Part shown: piece after piece, positions 17,701-29,632 of the stretch
Layout: the number at the start of each line of letters is the position of its first letter
Position numbering within the stretch: position 1 is the first letter of the stretch
Source of the DNA: Siphonodentalium dalli
Lineage: Eukaryota; Mollusca; Scaphopoda; Gadilida; Siphonodentaliidae
DNA length: 64,000 bases
Direction: 5' to 3'
NCBI GenBank assembly: GCA_032622095.1
Contig: CP136061.1
Span: 254,151,582-254,215,581 of the forward strand
The notes under the pieces: generated by a model
Told to the model about the DNA's origin: nothing
Databases searched by the model: none
Seen by the model: the letters and a program-made list of their open reading frames with translations, nothing else
Position numbers and translations under genes: made by a program

Positions 17701-20700
17701 AGTATAGATTCATGGCATGATAGACGCCAGGGTATAGACTCATGGCATGATATACGCCAGAGTATAGACTCATGGCATGATATACACCGGAGTATAGATT
17801 CATGGCATGATATACGCCAGAGTTTAGATTCATGGCATGATATACGCCAGAGTATAGACTCATGGCATGATATCCGCCAGAGTATAGATTCATGGTATGA
17901 TATCCGCCAGAGTATAGATTCATGGCATGATATACGCCAGAGTATAGACTCATGGCATGATATACGCCAGAGTATAGATTCATGGTATGATATACGCCAG
18001 AGTATAGACTCATGGCATGATATACGCCAGAGTATAGACTCATGGCATGATATACGCCAGAGTATAGACTCATGGCATGATATACGCCAGAGTATAGACT
18101 CATGACATGATATACGCCAGAGTATAGACTCATGGCATGATATACGCCAGACTATAGATTCATGGCATGATATACGCCAGAGTATAGATTCATGGCATGA
18201 TATACACCAGAGTATAGATTCATGACATGATATACGCCAGAGTATAGATTCATGGCATGATATACGCCAGAGTATAGATTCATGGCATGATATACGCCAG
18301 AGTATAGATTCATGACATGATATACGCCAGAGTATAGATTCATGACATGATATACGCCAGAGTATAGATTCATGGCATGATATACGCCAGAGTATAGATT
18401 CATGGTATGATATACGCCAGAGTATAGATTCATGGTATGATATATGCCAGAGTATAGATTCATGGCATGATATACGCCAGAGTATAGACTCATGACATGA
18501 TATACGCCAGAGTATAGATTCATGGCATGATATACGCCCGAGTATAGATTCATGGTATGATATACGCCAGAGTATAGATTCATGGCATGATATACGCCAG
18601 AGTATAGATTCATGACATGCTATACACCGGAGTATAGATTCATGGTATGATATACGCCAGAGTATAGATTCATGACATGATATACGCCAGAGTATAGATT
18701 CATGGCATGATATACGCCAGAGTATAGATTCATGGTATGATATACGCCAGAGTATAGATTCATGGCATGATATACGCCAGAGTATAGATTCATGGCATGA
18801 TATACGCCAGACTATAGATTCATGGCATGATATACGCCAGAGTATAGATTCATGGCATGATATACGCCAGAGTATAGATTCATGGCATGATATACGCCAG
18901 AGTATAGATTCATGACATGATATACGCCAGAGTATAGATTCATGGTATGATATACGCCAGAGTATAGATTCATGGTATGGTATACGCCAGAGTATAGATT
19001 CATGGCATGATATACGCCAGAGTATAGATTCATGGCATGATATACGCCAGAGTATAGATTCATGGCATGATATACGCCAGAGTATAGATTCATGACATGA
19101 TATACGCCAGAGTATAGATTCATGGTATGATATACGCCAGAGTATAGATTCATGGTATGATATACGCCAGAGTATAGATTCATGGCATGATATACGCCAG
19201 AGTATAGACTCATGACATGATATACACCAGAGTATAGATTCATGGCATGATATACGCCCGAGTATAGATTCATGGTATGATATACGCCAGAGTATAGATT
19301 CATGGCATGATATACGCCAGAGTATAGATTCATGGCATGATATACGCCAGAGTATAGATTCATGACATGATATACGCCAGAGTATAGATTCATGACATGA
19401 TATACGCCAGAGTATAGATTCATGGCATGATATACGCCAGAGTATAGATTCATGGTATGATATACGCCAGAGTATAGATTCATGGTATGATATATGCCAG
19501 AGTATAGATTCATGGCATGATATACGCCAGAGTATAGACTCATGACATGATATACGCCAGAGTATAGATTCATGGCATGATATACGCCGGAGTATAGATT
19601 CATGGTATGATATACGCCAGAGTATAGATTCATGGCATGATATACGCCAGAGTATAGATTCATGACATGCTATACACCGGAGTATAGATTCATGGTATGA
19701 TATACGCCAGAGTATAGATTCATGACATGATATACGCCAGAGTATAGATTCATGGCATGATATACGCCAGAGTATAGATTCATGGTATGATATACGCCAG
19801 AGTATAGATTCATGGCATGATATACGCCAGAGTATAGATTCATGGCATGATATACGCCAGAGTATAGATTCATGGCATGATATACGCCAGAGTATAGATT
19901 CATGGCATGATATACGCCAGAGTATAGATTCATGGCATGATATACGCCAGAGTATAGATTCATGACATGATATACGCCAGAGTATAGATTCATGGTATGA
20001 TATACGCCAGAGTATAGATTCATGGTATGGTATACGCCAGAGTATAGATTCATGGCATGATATACGCCAGAGTATAGATTCATGGCATGATATACGCCAG
20101 AGTATAGATTCATGGCATGATATACGCCAGAGTATAGATTCATGACATGATATACGCCAGAGTATAGATTCATGGTATGATATACGCCAGAGTATAGATT
20201 CATGGTATGATATACGCCAGAGTATAGATTCATGGCATGATATACGCCAGAGTATAGACTCATGACATGATATACACCAGAGTATAGATTCATGGCATGA
20301 TATACGCCCGAGTATAGATTCATGGTATGATATACGCCAGAGTATAGATTCATGGCATGATATACGCCAGAGTATAGATTCATGACATGATATACACCGG
20401 AGTATAGATTCATGGTATGATATACGCCAGAGTATAGATTCATGACATGATATACGCCAGATAATAGATTCATGGCATGATATACGCCAGAGTATAGATT
20501 CATGGCATGATATACGCCAGAGTATAGATTCATGGCATGATATACGCCAGAGTATAGATTCATGACATGATATACACCGGAGTATAGATTCATGGTATGA
20601 TATACGCCAGAGTATAGATTCATGACATGATATACGCCAGAGTATAGATTCACGGCATTATATACGCCAGAGTATAGATTCATGGCATGATATACGCCAG

Positions 20701-21030
20701 ATTATAGATTCATGGCATTATATACGCCAGAGTATAGATTCATGGCATGATATACGCCAGATTATAGATTCATGGCATGATATACGCCAGAGTATAGATT
20801 CATGGCATGATATACGCCAGAGTATAGACTCATGGCATGATATACGCCAGAGTATAGATTCATGACATGATATACGCCAGAGTATAGATTCATGGCATGA
20901 TATACGCCAGAGTATAGTCTCATGGCATGATATACGCCAGAGTATAGACTCATGGCATGATATACGCCAGAGTATAGATTCATGGCATGATATACGCCAG
21001 AGTATAGATTCATGGCATGATATACGCCAG

Positions 21031-21064
21031 AGTATAGATTCATGGCATGATATATATACGCCAG
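21031..21064. other. 34-bp monomer: the only length change in the array
   Basis: This monomer has TATATATACG where the others have TATACG, a 4-bp TA expansion. It shifts the register for the last eleven monomers. It lies 330 bp from the right end of the array. Confidence 0.9.
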
Positions 21065-21394
21065 AGTATAGATTCATGGCATGATATACGCCAGAGTATA
21101 GACTCATGGCATGATATACGCCAGAGTATAGACTTATGGCATGATATACGCCAGAGTATAGACTCATGGCATGATATACGCCAGAGTATTGATTCATGGC
21201 ATGATATACGCCAGAGTATAGATTCATGGCATGATATACGCCAGAGTATAGACTCATGGCATGATATACGCCAGAGTATAGACTCATGGCATGATATACG
21301 CCAGAGTATAGATTCATGGCATGATATACGCCAGAGTATAGATTCATGGCATGATATACGCCAGAGTATAGATTCATGGCATGATATACGCCAG

Positions 21395-21640
21395 CATGCT
21401 GAACTTCACGCTTGTCATTGCTCATATTCACAATATAGTGGGGGGGGGGGTAATTACAGGAAAACATAAAAATCGTTCCCTTTTTGATAGAGGCACCAAA
21501 ATTGGCACAGATGTAGTTTAACATATTCTAATGAGAATCTAGCTGGTTCCAGCTTTTCAATGAGTGAAACTTCGAAAACAATTGACCGGAAATAGAACAC
21601 CCCCTAAAAAAGACGATTTGTTTTATATATCAGTTTTATG
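21395..21640. other. Spacer between satellite and foldback element
   Basis: Unique-looking AT-rich sequence with a G run near 21440. I see no gene, RNA or repeat here. Confidence 0.5.
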
Positions 21641-22000
21641 CAAATTTTTTTTTTTTACAAATATCCCGAACATTATTCTCTGCGTTATCCGAAAAGGTAA
21701 CAAATTGTGACTCACTTTGTTATTATACGTGTTAGTTAAGTAACTGACATCTATGTTCTATTATGTTTGTCCTAGTTCCGTATGGGGCATAACAAATTCA
21801 TTTTAAAGTTGCAGTATGGAATTTTGCGGAGAACCTCTTTTGTGATTCTGGCCATATTATTGAAAGGAAATGGGCAGAACTTTGAAACGGAACTGAGATG
21901 AACCATGAGATGTGGGTAGTCTGGCCCATTATGATAAAAGTTATCAACTGGATACAGAGTGGAAGCCAAGATGGCAGCCAGGGAGTTATTCTATGACCAT

Positions 22001-22628
22001 ATATGATGATAATAGGTATACAGCGAGTTATTGTATGGTCATGAATGATGTGTGGGTATATAGGGAGTGCCCTGTTGGTAACGGTGGGACGTATATTTAT
22101 ATATGTTGCGGATGTGTTATCATTGGTGGTGTATGGGGAGTAGATGTATGATCATGGATGGCGTGTATGAGGATGGCAAGTGTGGAACTTATGAGTGGTC
22201 GTATGTGCGGGTATTGGATATCTGGAAGGGCTCACAATTGGTGATGTGCATATGTATACCTGGATTGACTATATGGTCATGGCTATGGCGAATAGCTATA
22301 CATGTAGTGGCTATATGGTCCCTGGTGAGGTGAATAGGTATACAATGAGTGACTGTATGATCGTGACTGTAGTGAATATGTATACATAGAGTGACTATAT
22401 GGCCATGTGTCGGTGTAGGTGTATACCTGGTGTTCATACATGGTGACTCGTGGCTGTATCGTCATTTGTGGTATGTACGGGTGTAACCAAGTGTGGCTGT
22501 ATGATCAGGTGTACGTGTATAAAGTGGGTGACTATGTTATCATTTGTGTTGTGTTTGTGTACATATGGAGTGACTGAGGTAATGGGTGGGTTGTACATGT
22601 GTACCTTGGGTGGCTATCGCTTTCCACA
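22001..22628 (+). repeat. Left minisatellite arm of foldback element 1
   Basis: Degenerate units of about 55-60 bp built around GTATAC, GTGACTATATGGTCATG and a GTG-rich linker. These are the reverse complement of the units at 22720-24390. Short open frames here are by-products. Confidence 0.7.
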
Positions 22629-22719
22629 ATAACTCAAGGATATGTTAATCAATGGAGAGGTAATCTCAGGGAGTTATCTATCTTGATGGTGTTTATGTAC
22701 ATGGGGGGATGTTAAGCGC

Positions 22720-24390
22720 GGAAAGCGATAGCCACCCATTATCACACAGTCATTACATATATACATAAACACCACAGAAATAACAATATAGTGACCCACT
22801 GTATACATGTACACCTGACCCATGACCACGGATGGCCATACAGACATGCGTCGCAATACAGGCACACCGGGTATACTCCTAAACATGACCCATAACCATA
22901 TAGTCACTCCTTGTATACCCATTCATCTCACCGTTAACCATAAGGCATCCCTTGTATACCTATTCTCCAAACACATGGTCAACGAGACAATCAATATATA
23001 CATCAACACCACAACAATGACCATAACGTCACTCCGGGTATACATATGCACCTCACCAATGGCCATATAGCCACTCGTTTCATACACATACCCTCACCAA
23101 TGGCACCTGGTATACTCCTTCACCTGACCTATGGCCATATAGTCACCCCGTCTGTACCTATTCATAAAACATTCATACACGATCATGGTCAATCCTTGTA
23201 TACATATTCACCTCAACATTGGCCATGTCACTCCCTGTATCTCTTATTTGTCACACCATAGCCGCATAGTCACTCAAGATATACTAATACACCCCAGCCA
23301 TGTCAGTATATTCACTCCATGTATGCATATGCTCCTTATCCATGGCCATATAGCCACTCGCTATATACACATATCCCTCGTCCATGACAATAAAGCAACA
23401 CATGTGTATACTGGTATAACCTACACGTGACCATACCGCCACGAGTCACCAAACAGGAACACCGGGTATACTAATACGCCTGACACATGACCATTTAGTC
23501 ACCCCATGTATATATGTCCATTACATTTATGATCATACAGTCACTACTTGTATACCTGCATGTACTCATCTCACCATTGACCATACATTCACTACCTGTA
23601 TACCTATTCGGCACACATAGTCATATAACCACTCGATATACATATGCAGCCCATCGTAGACCATATATTCACTCCAGGCATACATGTAAACCCCACTAAT
23701 GGCCATTCAGCCCTTCCAGATATACACACGACCACTCAAACAATCCATACTTGCATATACTACACCTCACACATGACAATTCAGCAATTCATTGTATAAT
23801 CATACACGCCATCCATGATAATACAGCTAATCCCTATACACCCACAAATGATAATACATTCACGAGATATATAAATATACATCCCACCCGTTACCACAAA
23901 GACACTCTCTATATACCCACACGCTCGATAATGTCCACCCAGCTTACTCCAGATATTCATATTCAATCATGACCGTACAGTCATTCCATGTATACCTATA
24001 CACATTACCCGTAACCATAAAATCACACCCTATTTATCCACACACCCCATCCATGATCATACAGACAACACATGTACATCACACCCACGACCTTGCATTC
24101 ACTCCATATATACATAATCAACACATAGATGACCATTTAGCTATATCCATACAACACACAAATGCCCATACACACCTGGTTCACCCGTACTGGATATACA
24201 CAATCATACACCATACAGTCACTCCATGCATACCGATTCAACTAACACCTGACCATGACCTCTCCCTGTATACCTAGATGCGTCTTACAATGGACAACCC
24301 ACTCATAACCATATAGTCACTCATTGTATACCTATTCACATAAGTCATGACATACAATAACTCCCTGTATACCTAATCACCTCACATAAA
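22720..24390 (-). repeat. Right minisatellite arm of foldback element 1
   Basis: About 30 degenerate units of roughly 57 bp with the pattern GTATAC, CATTCACCTCAC, ATGGCCATATAGTCACTCC. They are inverted relative to the left arm and nearly three times as many. There is no coding potential beyond short by-product frames. Confidence 0.75.
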
Positions 24391-24620
24391 ATTATGATCA
24401 TAGAGTAACTCCCTGGCTACGATCTTGGCATCCATTTTTTTGAATAATGGACCAGAATAGCCAAATATTATGGTCCATCTCAGATCTGTCTCAAAGTTCT
24501 GCCCATATAGAACATGTAGTTGTCAGTTAATTAACTAACACGTATAATAACCAAGTGAGTCACATTTTGCTACCTTTTCGGACAATGCAGAAAATGTTCG
24601 GGATATATGTAAAAAATTAA

Positions 24621-26149
24621 CAATTTACAAATTTGGTTGCCATTTTGGAAGCCATCTTGAGCAATTTGGTTTATAAACACCGTAGTGAGACACATTTAAG
24701 ATAGACCAAAACAATAAACAGCTTTCAATCCAAAGATAATTACATTTTACCTGAAAAAATGGTTCAAACCTGAAAAGTGAATTTTTGCCAATATTTATGT
24801 CAAGTTTTTGAGAGAAAAGTCCAATATTTTTGAAGATGTCAGTGGTGACAATAGTAACAATTAACCATGGTGCATCAGACATGTTAGTATTCAATGTATA
24901 GAATGCAGAATAGCCAATTCTATACATCAACCACAACTTGTAAGCGAATGCAGGACACGTTGGTGTAATATTTACCATTTTCCAAATTTGGCAGCCATTT
25001 TGAGCCAAAGTAAGAATTTTGGTTTCAGTGATTTGGAATATTCATAGGTAATGATATGCCTCACTTACATTACAAAGTTATGTTCATTTCTTGTTGAAAT
25101 ATGACTAGAAACCCAATTGTGATTTTTTGTGAAATTTTATACCGCATTCTGTAAAATCAAATTTTTTAGGTATCGGAAGGGGCTAGGACCCCAATAATTT
25201 CATATTTAATTGCTCCAATGATGAGTTAATATACAAAACACAAAATAAATTTGCATTACTCAGCCAGTTCCAAACAGCATGAATTGATCCAGAAGATATT
25301 TGTGAAAAAATGTCATATTTTCAACTTCCGGCGGCCATATTGGCGGCCATTTTATGAAAATTTGGAAATGTTTTGGCCCAAATGAAGCGTGGTCACCTCC
25401 CAACTATAATTGCATTGAGAAACTGTGAGAAGATGCGATTTTCACAAGAAAAGGATGGCATAAACCACCCAACCCAAAAACTGAGATTTTCAAAAAGGTC
25501 AAGGTCAAATTGAAGGTCAAAGTGACCTCCAAAATCTGGAACCAGCCAGTTTAGTGATACTCACCATTCACTAAACAAACTCTGAAAGTTTGGCGCTTTT
25601 ATCACAAAGTGAACGATTTTGCAACTACCCGTTACAATCAACTAAATATTTCCCATATGCGCAGATAGGCGACAGTGTTAGGGTTAAGCCATGCCCACGA
25701 TTCATTACTGTACTGAGCCAAACTTTAAATATGTTTGCTTGTAGAACTCCACGTCGGACATAAGTTGTCAAAATAGAAATGGTGCCTTACCATACTTATT
25801 CCTGGAAATAAATTGGCATTTCCACAACTACCCCCTTTTGTGCACAAAATTTCAGTATAGAAAAATACCCTCACCCCTACCAAATTTGGCGACCAACGTA
25901 GATGCTTGACGAACAATCCCACACAAATGGCCGAGGAATTATCATAGCCTATACATTTCTTTTTTCTTTCACATTAAACAACTGAAGATATATAGTATAC
26001 ACCACTCAGCTGACTGTATTTTTTTTATGCTGAATCGAGTTTCCCTACACAAATGCCAAGGGGCATAATTTCAATTATTTAGTTGCTTATAACATATACG
26101 CCAGTGGGTCCAGTCCCCTGAGCCCCACAGTCACCTGAACACACACTGG
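24621..26149. other. Non-coding sequence with mollusc-type repeat fragments
   Basis: Contains GGCGGCCATATTGGCGGCC (about 25331) and a CAAGGTCAAATTGAAGGTCAAAGTG block near 25500. These are motifs of degenerate dispersed repeats. I see no gene, RNA gene or intact element. Confidence 0.45.
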
Positions 26150-26576
26150 CTTCGGGGGGAAAAATATTTGATTCGAGTCGAGGAACCCACCCATCACAGC
26201 TGAGAGTGATCAGATATCGATGTTTTAAATCTATTATTTTAATTTTAAATGGCCCAATAGACAGTCAACGAGAAGAATGTATTTGATCAAATTGCCGGTA
26301 AAGATGGATAACTATAAACTCAAGTGGCTTTTTGTGTCAGATATTTGACAAACCGGCAAAATTTCGTTGAACAAAATGTTGATAAATAACAGGTTTTGTG
26401 CAATTTTATACTTTAGTTGATTGTGCTTTTGTGCAATTTTATACTTTAGTTGATTGTGCTTTTCATTATTTTTGGGCAATTATTAGATTCTGATAACTGA
26501 AGCGGCATTTAAAAAAATGTTGTTGTTGTTGTTGGAATGTGATGATATGGGGACCATCGAATCGGATTGAATACCT
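26150..26576 (+). mobile_element. TTAA-type MITE, copy 1 (left end degraded)
   Basis: Shares GATTCGAGTCGAGGAACCCA, AGAGTGATCAGATATCGAT, CAAAATTTCGTTGAACAAAA and the end GGATTGAATACCT followed by TTAA (26577-26580) with the copies at 44016-44464 and 54863-55322. The left terminus is not recognisable; unrelated sequence replaces it near 26100. A 33-bp segment is tandemly duplicated inside (about 26397-26464). Confidence 0.75.
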
Positions 26577-26580
26577 TTAA

Positions 26581-27153
26581 GGTATAGAACTTAGAACTTA
26601 GGACACAAATTCCAAAACCAGGATGGACCAGGAAACATTTGATTTACAATTTTCGAACTTATACTTTAACAACAGGATGAAATCAATAAATTATAACCTG
26701 CATTATAACCTCCCATATCCCGACCGATCGTCATTACGGTCTATATTTTTGACTGGAATTATGAAAATATTCTAATCTGGGTCCAAATACGGGTATAATT
26801 ATACCCCTATAATGAAGATACTGGGTGTATATTGGAATCAGCGTGTCCATATATATGTCCGTGCATCCCTATGTCAGTCCGCCCGTCTGTCCGCTCTTAT
26901 ATATGAAAGTGCACCTGTGAGGTGCGATGAATTTAATTTCTTTTTATTTCTGAACATATCCATTATTTAGTCAATATTAACATTCTCAAAATATGGAATA
27001 TTTCTGAAACAGATATGTCGAAAACAAAGATCGTTCGAAGAACGCATGCGCAATAAATATATTTGTTAATCGTTCTGCAGGCGGGTGCCGTGCTTTTGAT
27101 GTCATCTCATACAGTAACCATGACCGGTTATTGACTACCGTCTCGTTTCTGTC
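26581..27153. promoter_or_regulatory. Upstream region of the zinc-finger locus
   Basis: AT-rich sequence with a short GTCCGTGCATCC/GTCCGCCCGTCTGTCC simple-sequence stretch (26850-26895). Because it lies directly upstream of exon 1 it should hold the promoter and 5' UTR. No individual core element can be assigned with confidence. Confidence 0.3.
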
Positions 27154-27491
27154 ATGGAGAGATCCATCTGCATGGAAGATGTCGTCGATTTGCTGGATAG
27201 TTGGCCATGTGACCCACCAAATGATGAGTCGCGCGGCTATCCCCAAGATGTCGTCGATTTGCTGGATAGTTGGCCATGTGACCCACCAAACGATGAGTCG
27301 CGCGGCTATCCACAAGATGTCGTCATGTGACCCACCAAACGATGAGTCGCGCGGCTATCCCCAAGATGTCATCGGGGAGACGCCGCAACTAAACGAGAAC
27401 ATTTGTGAACAGGATGCTGAAAAGCCAACAAAACAACAGAAGTTAGCGGACGTCAGACCATCAACATCGCCATGTCTTCTCAAGGACGAGG
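27154..27491 (+). pseudogene. Zinc-finger gene exon 1, with a frameshifted internal repeat
   Basis: The frame opens at ATG 27154 (MERSICMEDVVDLL...). It consists of a 69-bp (23-codon) repeat encoding DVVDLLDSWPCDPPNDESRG and YPQ. Unit 1 is 27178-27246 and unit 2 is 27247-27315. Unit 3 (27316-27364) is only 49 bp: 20 bp are missing, which puts TGA (27328-27330) into frame. After the deletion the ancestral peptide resumes in another frame (CDPPNDESRGYPQDVIGETP...) and reaches a GTAAGC donor, with the exon ending at 27491 in phase 1. The continuous frame across 27131-27508 reads the first two repeats out of the ancestral frame. A downstream start or an alternative frame could still allow expression. 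Exon boundaries are inferred from frame and splice motifs. Confidence 0.6.
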
Positions 27492-28346
27492 GTAAGCGCA
27501 CTAAATAAATAAAGTATACATTTGTTTTATAATTTATTTATATTTTATGTGTGCAGTGCATGGCGTTGTGAACGTTAGCGTATTTTGTAGATACCCCGTG
27601 CGTGTAGAGTTTAGTTTCAACAGATTTGCCACTCATATGGTGGGCGTATTTTAACACTTTGGAGTCATGTGATAGGTACCGTTGACGTCAGATGTCTTAA
27701 AATGACACTAAAATAATTAATTTAGCTAAATAGTTAATCATATACCCAAAATGGTTGGACTCTGGTCGCTGATAATTGGTAAATTACACCGGGAGTGCAT
27801 GTCATGGGTCAGGTATGGTTAACATCATATGTCTTAAGCAGCAATAATAACTAATTAAATAATTAATCATATACCCATAGTGGTTGGACCATGTTCAATG
27901 GAAACTGGTATACATGGGTGAATTGACCCGGGGAGTATCATTGGATATATCCTGGCGTTCCTTATAAGCTTAGGCGATATGTAGGAATATTGGTACACAT
28001 GGGTCACCTGACCAGATGGATATCACGGGCACCGCCTTTCATCTTAAAGGGTGGGGACTAATAAATTATATTAAAACATATGATGGAAGAAGAGCGTTTA
28101 TTATCAACTCAGAATGCATGTATGGGGGAGTTGGCGCGGAGGTAATTTGACACGGGCAGTGTCGTGGGATAGGTACCGTTGACCTCAGATGACTTGAAGA
28201 GGCACTCATAATTAACCGTGACAACCAAGAGCGTTTATTATACACTTAACAGATAGAGGTAACTTAATAATTTGCCCATTCTTTACACGAGAAACACCAG
28301 GTACCCCAGCTGGTATAATATAAATGCTCTGTATATTTCTTACTAG
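27492..28346 (+). other. Intron 1 with degenerate tandem repeats
   Basis: Begins GTAAGC and ends TTTCTTACTAG. Inside, blocks with AATTAATCATATACCCA, ATGGTTGGAC, GTCATGGGTCAGGTA and GATGTCTTAA recur two to four times at intervals of about 150 bp, making a decayed tandem repeat. Confidence 0.55.
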
Positions 28347-28562
28347 ATGATGATAACGGAACTACAGAAGATGTAATATTATGCAATGGAGATAATACAG
28401 TATACTCGATAACAGGTGAGAATGGTGGTACGCAAAACACAGAATCCGATATTAGACCTGGAGCTGTTCGTGATATCCATAGCAGATGCAGCCCACGACG
28501 TCTTCATGCAGCGGCATCTGGTCACGTGACTTCACATTCGGATGAGAATCAGAGTGGTGTTG
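28347..28562 (+). CDS. Zinc-finger gene exon 2
   Basis: Bounded by TACTAG (acceptor) and GTGAGTG (donor). With the G left over from exon 1 it reads in frame without stops: DDDNGTTEDVILCNGDNTVY at the start, SDENQSGV at the end. It finishes in phase 1 with a G that combines with CT at the start of exon 3. The agreement of phases on both sides is the main evidence. The peptide is acidic and Ser/Thr-rich with no recognised domain. Confidence 0.65.
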
Positions 28563-28629
28563 GTGAGTGATGTTATATTCTTCATACCCCATCCCATCAG
28601 GCCGTCATAGTAAGTGCTAGGGGAGCAGC

Positions 28630-28973
28630 TTATATTAGTGCTGAAGGGGTCACTTTCACCAAAAAAAGTGCTGATGGGTACACAGGGTTTGGAAAATGTG
28701 CTGAAGGGTACACAGGGTTTGTGATCGGCACTAACACCGTTTCTAAAACTGTATTTCTGAAAGTCTGATGCCCATTAGCAGTTTGTTTTCTGTTCATTTT
28801 AATGTTCATTGGAACGCAAACAATCATTATCTAACAGAAATCATGGCAGATACGAATACTAAACGTCATTTAAAACGAGATTTCAAAACCTGTGTACCCT
28901 TCAGCACATTTTTAAATCCTGTGTACCCTTCAGCACTATTTTTGGTGAAAGTGACCCCTTCAGCTATATTAGT
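28630..28973. mobile_element. Inverted-repeat MITE in intron 2
   Basis: A left arm (28630-28725) with TATATTAGTGCTGAAGGGGT, GTCACTTTCACC and two GGGTACACAGGGTTT units is repeated inverted at 28880-28973. The arms are about 95 bp. It lies wholly within intron 2 and has no coding capacity. Confidence 0.75.
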
Positions 28974-29632
28974 CCCATGTTATAGTACTATAGCATACAT
29001 TATAGTTATAAAGGATAATGATTATTTCCTTCAAATTGATAGTTTGACATTGAGATTTTTTGAAAATTAAAGAATGGGTCGACTTATTCATCAACATTGC
29101 CTCCATTTTAAAGTTACCTTTAGTTGTGGAAAACAGGATATTTTGACAAATCGCGGTGTTCAACTGCCTGTCCTGTTACTGCATGTAATTGTTGCAAAAA
29201 TAAGAAATGGTTTCCACTTGCGGAATCTCGTCATTAATGGAGGATCTTTTTATGATGAAAATAAGAACTTTTTATCATGTTCTTCTCTGTGATACTTTTT
29301 TTAACTTTGTTTGATTTTCAGCTTTGAGACACCTTATTTATCAACCGAGCACTGTGTGCGACATTGATTTAGCTGTTCTGCCTCACCGTGACTTGAAAGA
29401 CGACGGCGATGTATCTAACGCGGAAACAAACCGGAAGAGCGGGATTGTGATGTCCACCGGCGGAACAACTGTGGTGTCCAAAGGCGATAAAACAGATGTT
29501 TCTTCAGTAGCGAGTCATACTTCCGAAGAGAAACAATCGGAAACCAGAAGCCTCGCTTCAGATAGGACAGAAATGGAATATTATAACGAGACACACATTC
29601 CGGCGAGTGAAGGGATACCTGGAGTGATGACA

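Larger units (their letters stand above)
1..21394. repeat. 30-bp satellite DNA array, about 713 monomers
   Basis: From base 1 to 21030 every monomer is exactly 30 bp (701 units in register). One 34-bp unit follows, then eleven more 30-bp units. The array runs off the left edge of the window. The monomer contains an 11-bp near-palindrome, TCATGGCATGA (monomer bases 10-20), and GTATA/TATAC inverted ends (bases 2-6 and 21-25). Nearly all variation is substitution at a few positions: 9 (T/C), 15 (G/A), 16 (C/T), 25-26 (CG to TG or CA) and 29 (A/G/C). Because 30 is divisible by 3, two minus frames and one plus frame stay open for long stretches. The most frequent variants change amino acids in the longest minus frame (Ala/Thr/Val and Asn/Ser), so I see no protein-level constraint and read this as satellite DNA, not genes. 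Confidence 0.97.
21641..24620. mobile_element. Foldback element 1, with minisatellite arms in inverted orientation
   Basis: The outer arms, 21641-22000 and about 24390-24615, are inverted copies. Shared blocks in opposite orientation include the ATATCCCGAAC end, the GTGACTCACTT block, TATTATACGTGTTAGTTAA, GGGCAGAACTTTGA and GCCAGGGAGTTA. Between them the left half (22001-22628) carries units reading GTATAC...GTGACTATATGGTCATG. The right half (22720-24390) carries the same units reversed (GGCCATATAGTCAC...GTATAC). The turn is marked by GGGTGGCTATCGCTTTCC at 22608-22625, repeated inverted at 22720-22737. The arms are unequal: roughly 0.6 kb of units on the left and 1.7 kb on the right. No transposase is visible. 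Divergence between the arms makes it old, and I could not find a target-site duplication. This architecture is typical of foldback (FB/Galileo-like) elements. Confidence 0.8.

Noticed and set aside
200-20683. Very long minus-strand frames encoding MNLYSGVYHA-type decapeptide repeats as structural proteins
   Set aside because: The same DNA is open in three frames because the monomer is 30 bp. Common variants are not biased to silent positions in any frame, stops recur, and no promoter, signal peptide or unique flanking exon is visible.
1-21394. CRISPR array
   Set aside because: There are no unique spacers: the 30-bp units are contiguous copies. The genomic context is animal.
22001-24400. Many short histidine- and isoleucine-rich frames (TPCIPIHLT-type) as peptides
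   Set aside because: They are by-products of the degenerate minisatellite in foldback element 1. None has supporting gene context.
26094-26105. Escaped satellite monomer (ATATACGCCAG)
   Set aside because: Only about 12 bases match and the flanks do not, so chance similarity is likely.
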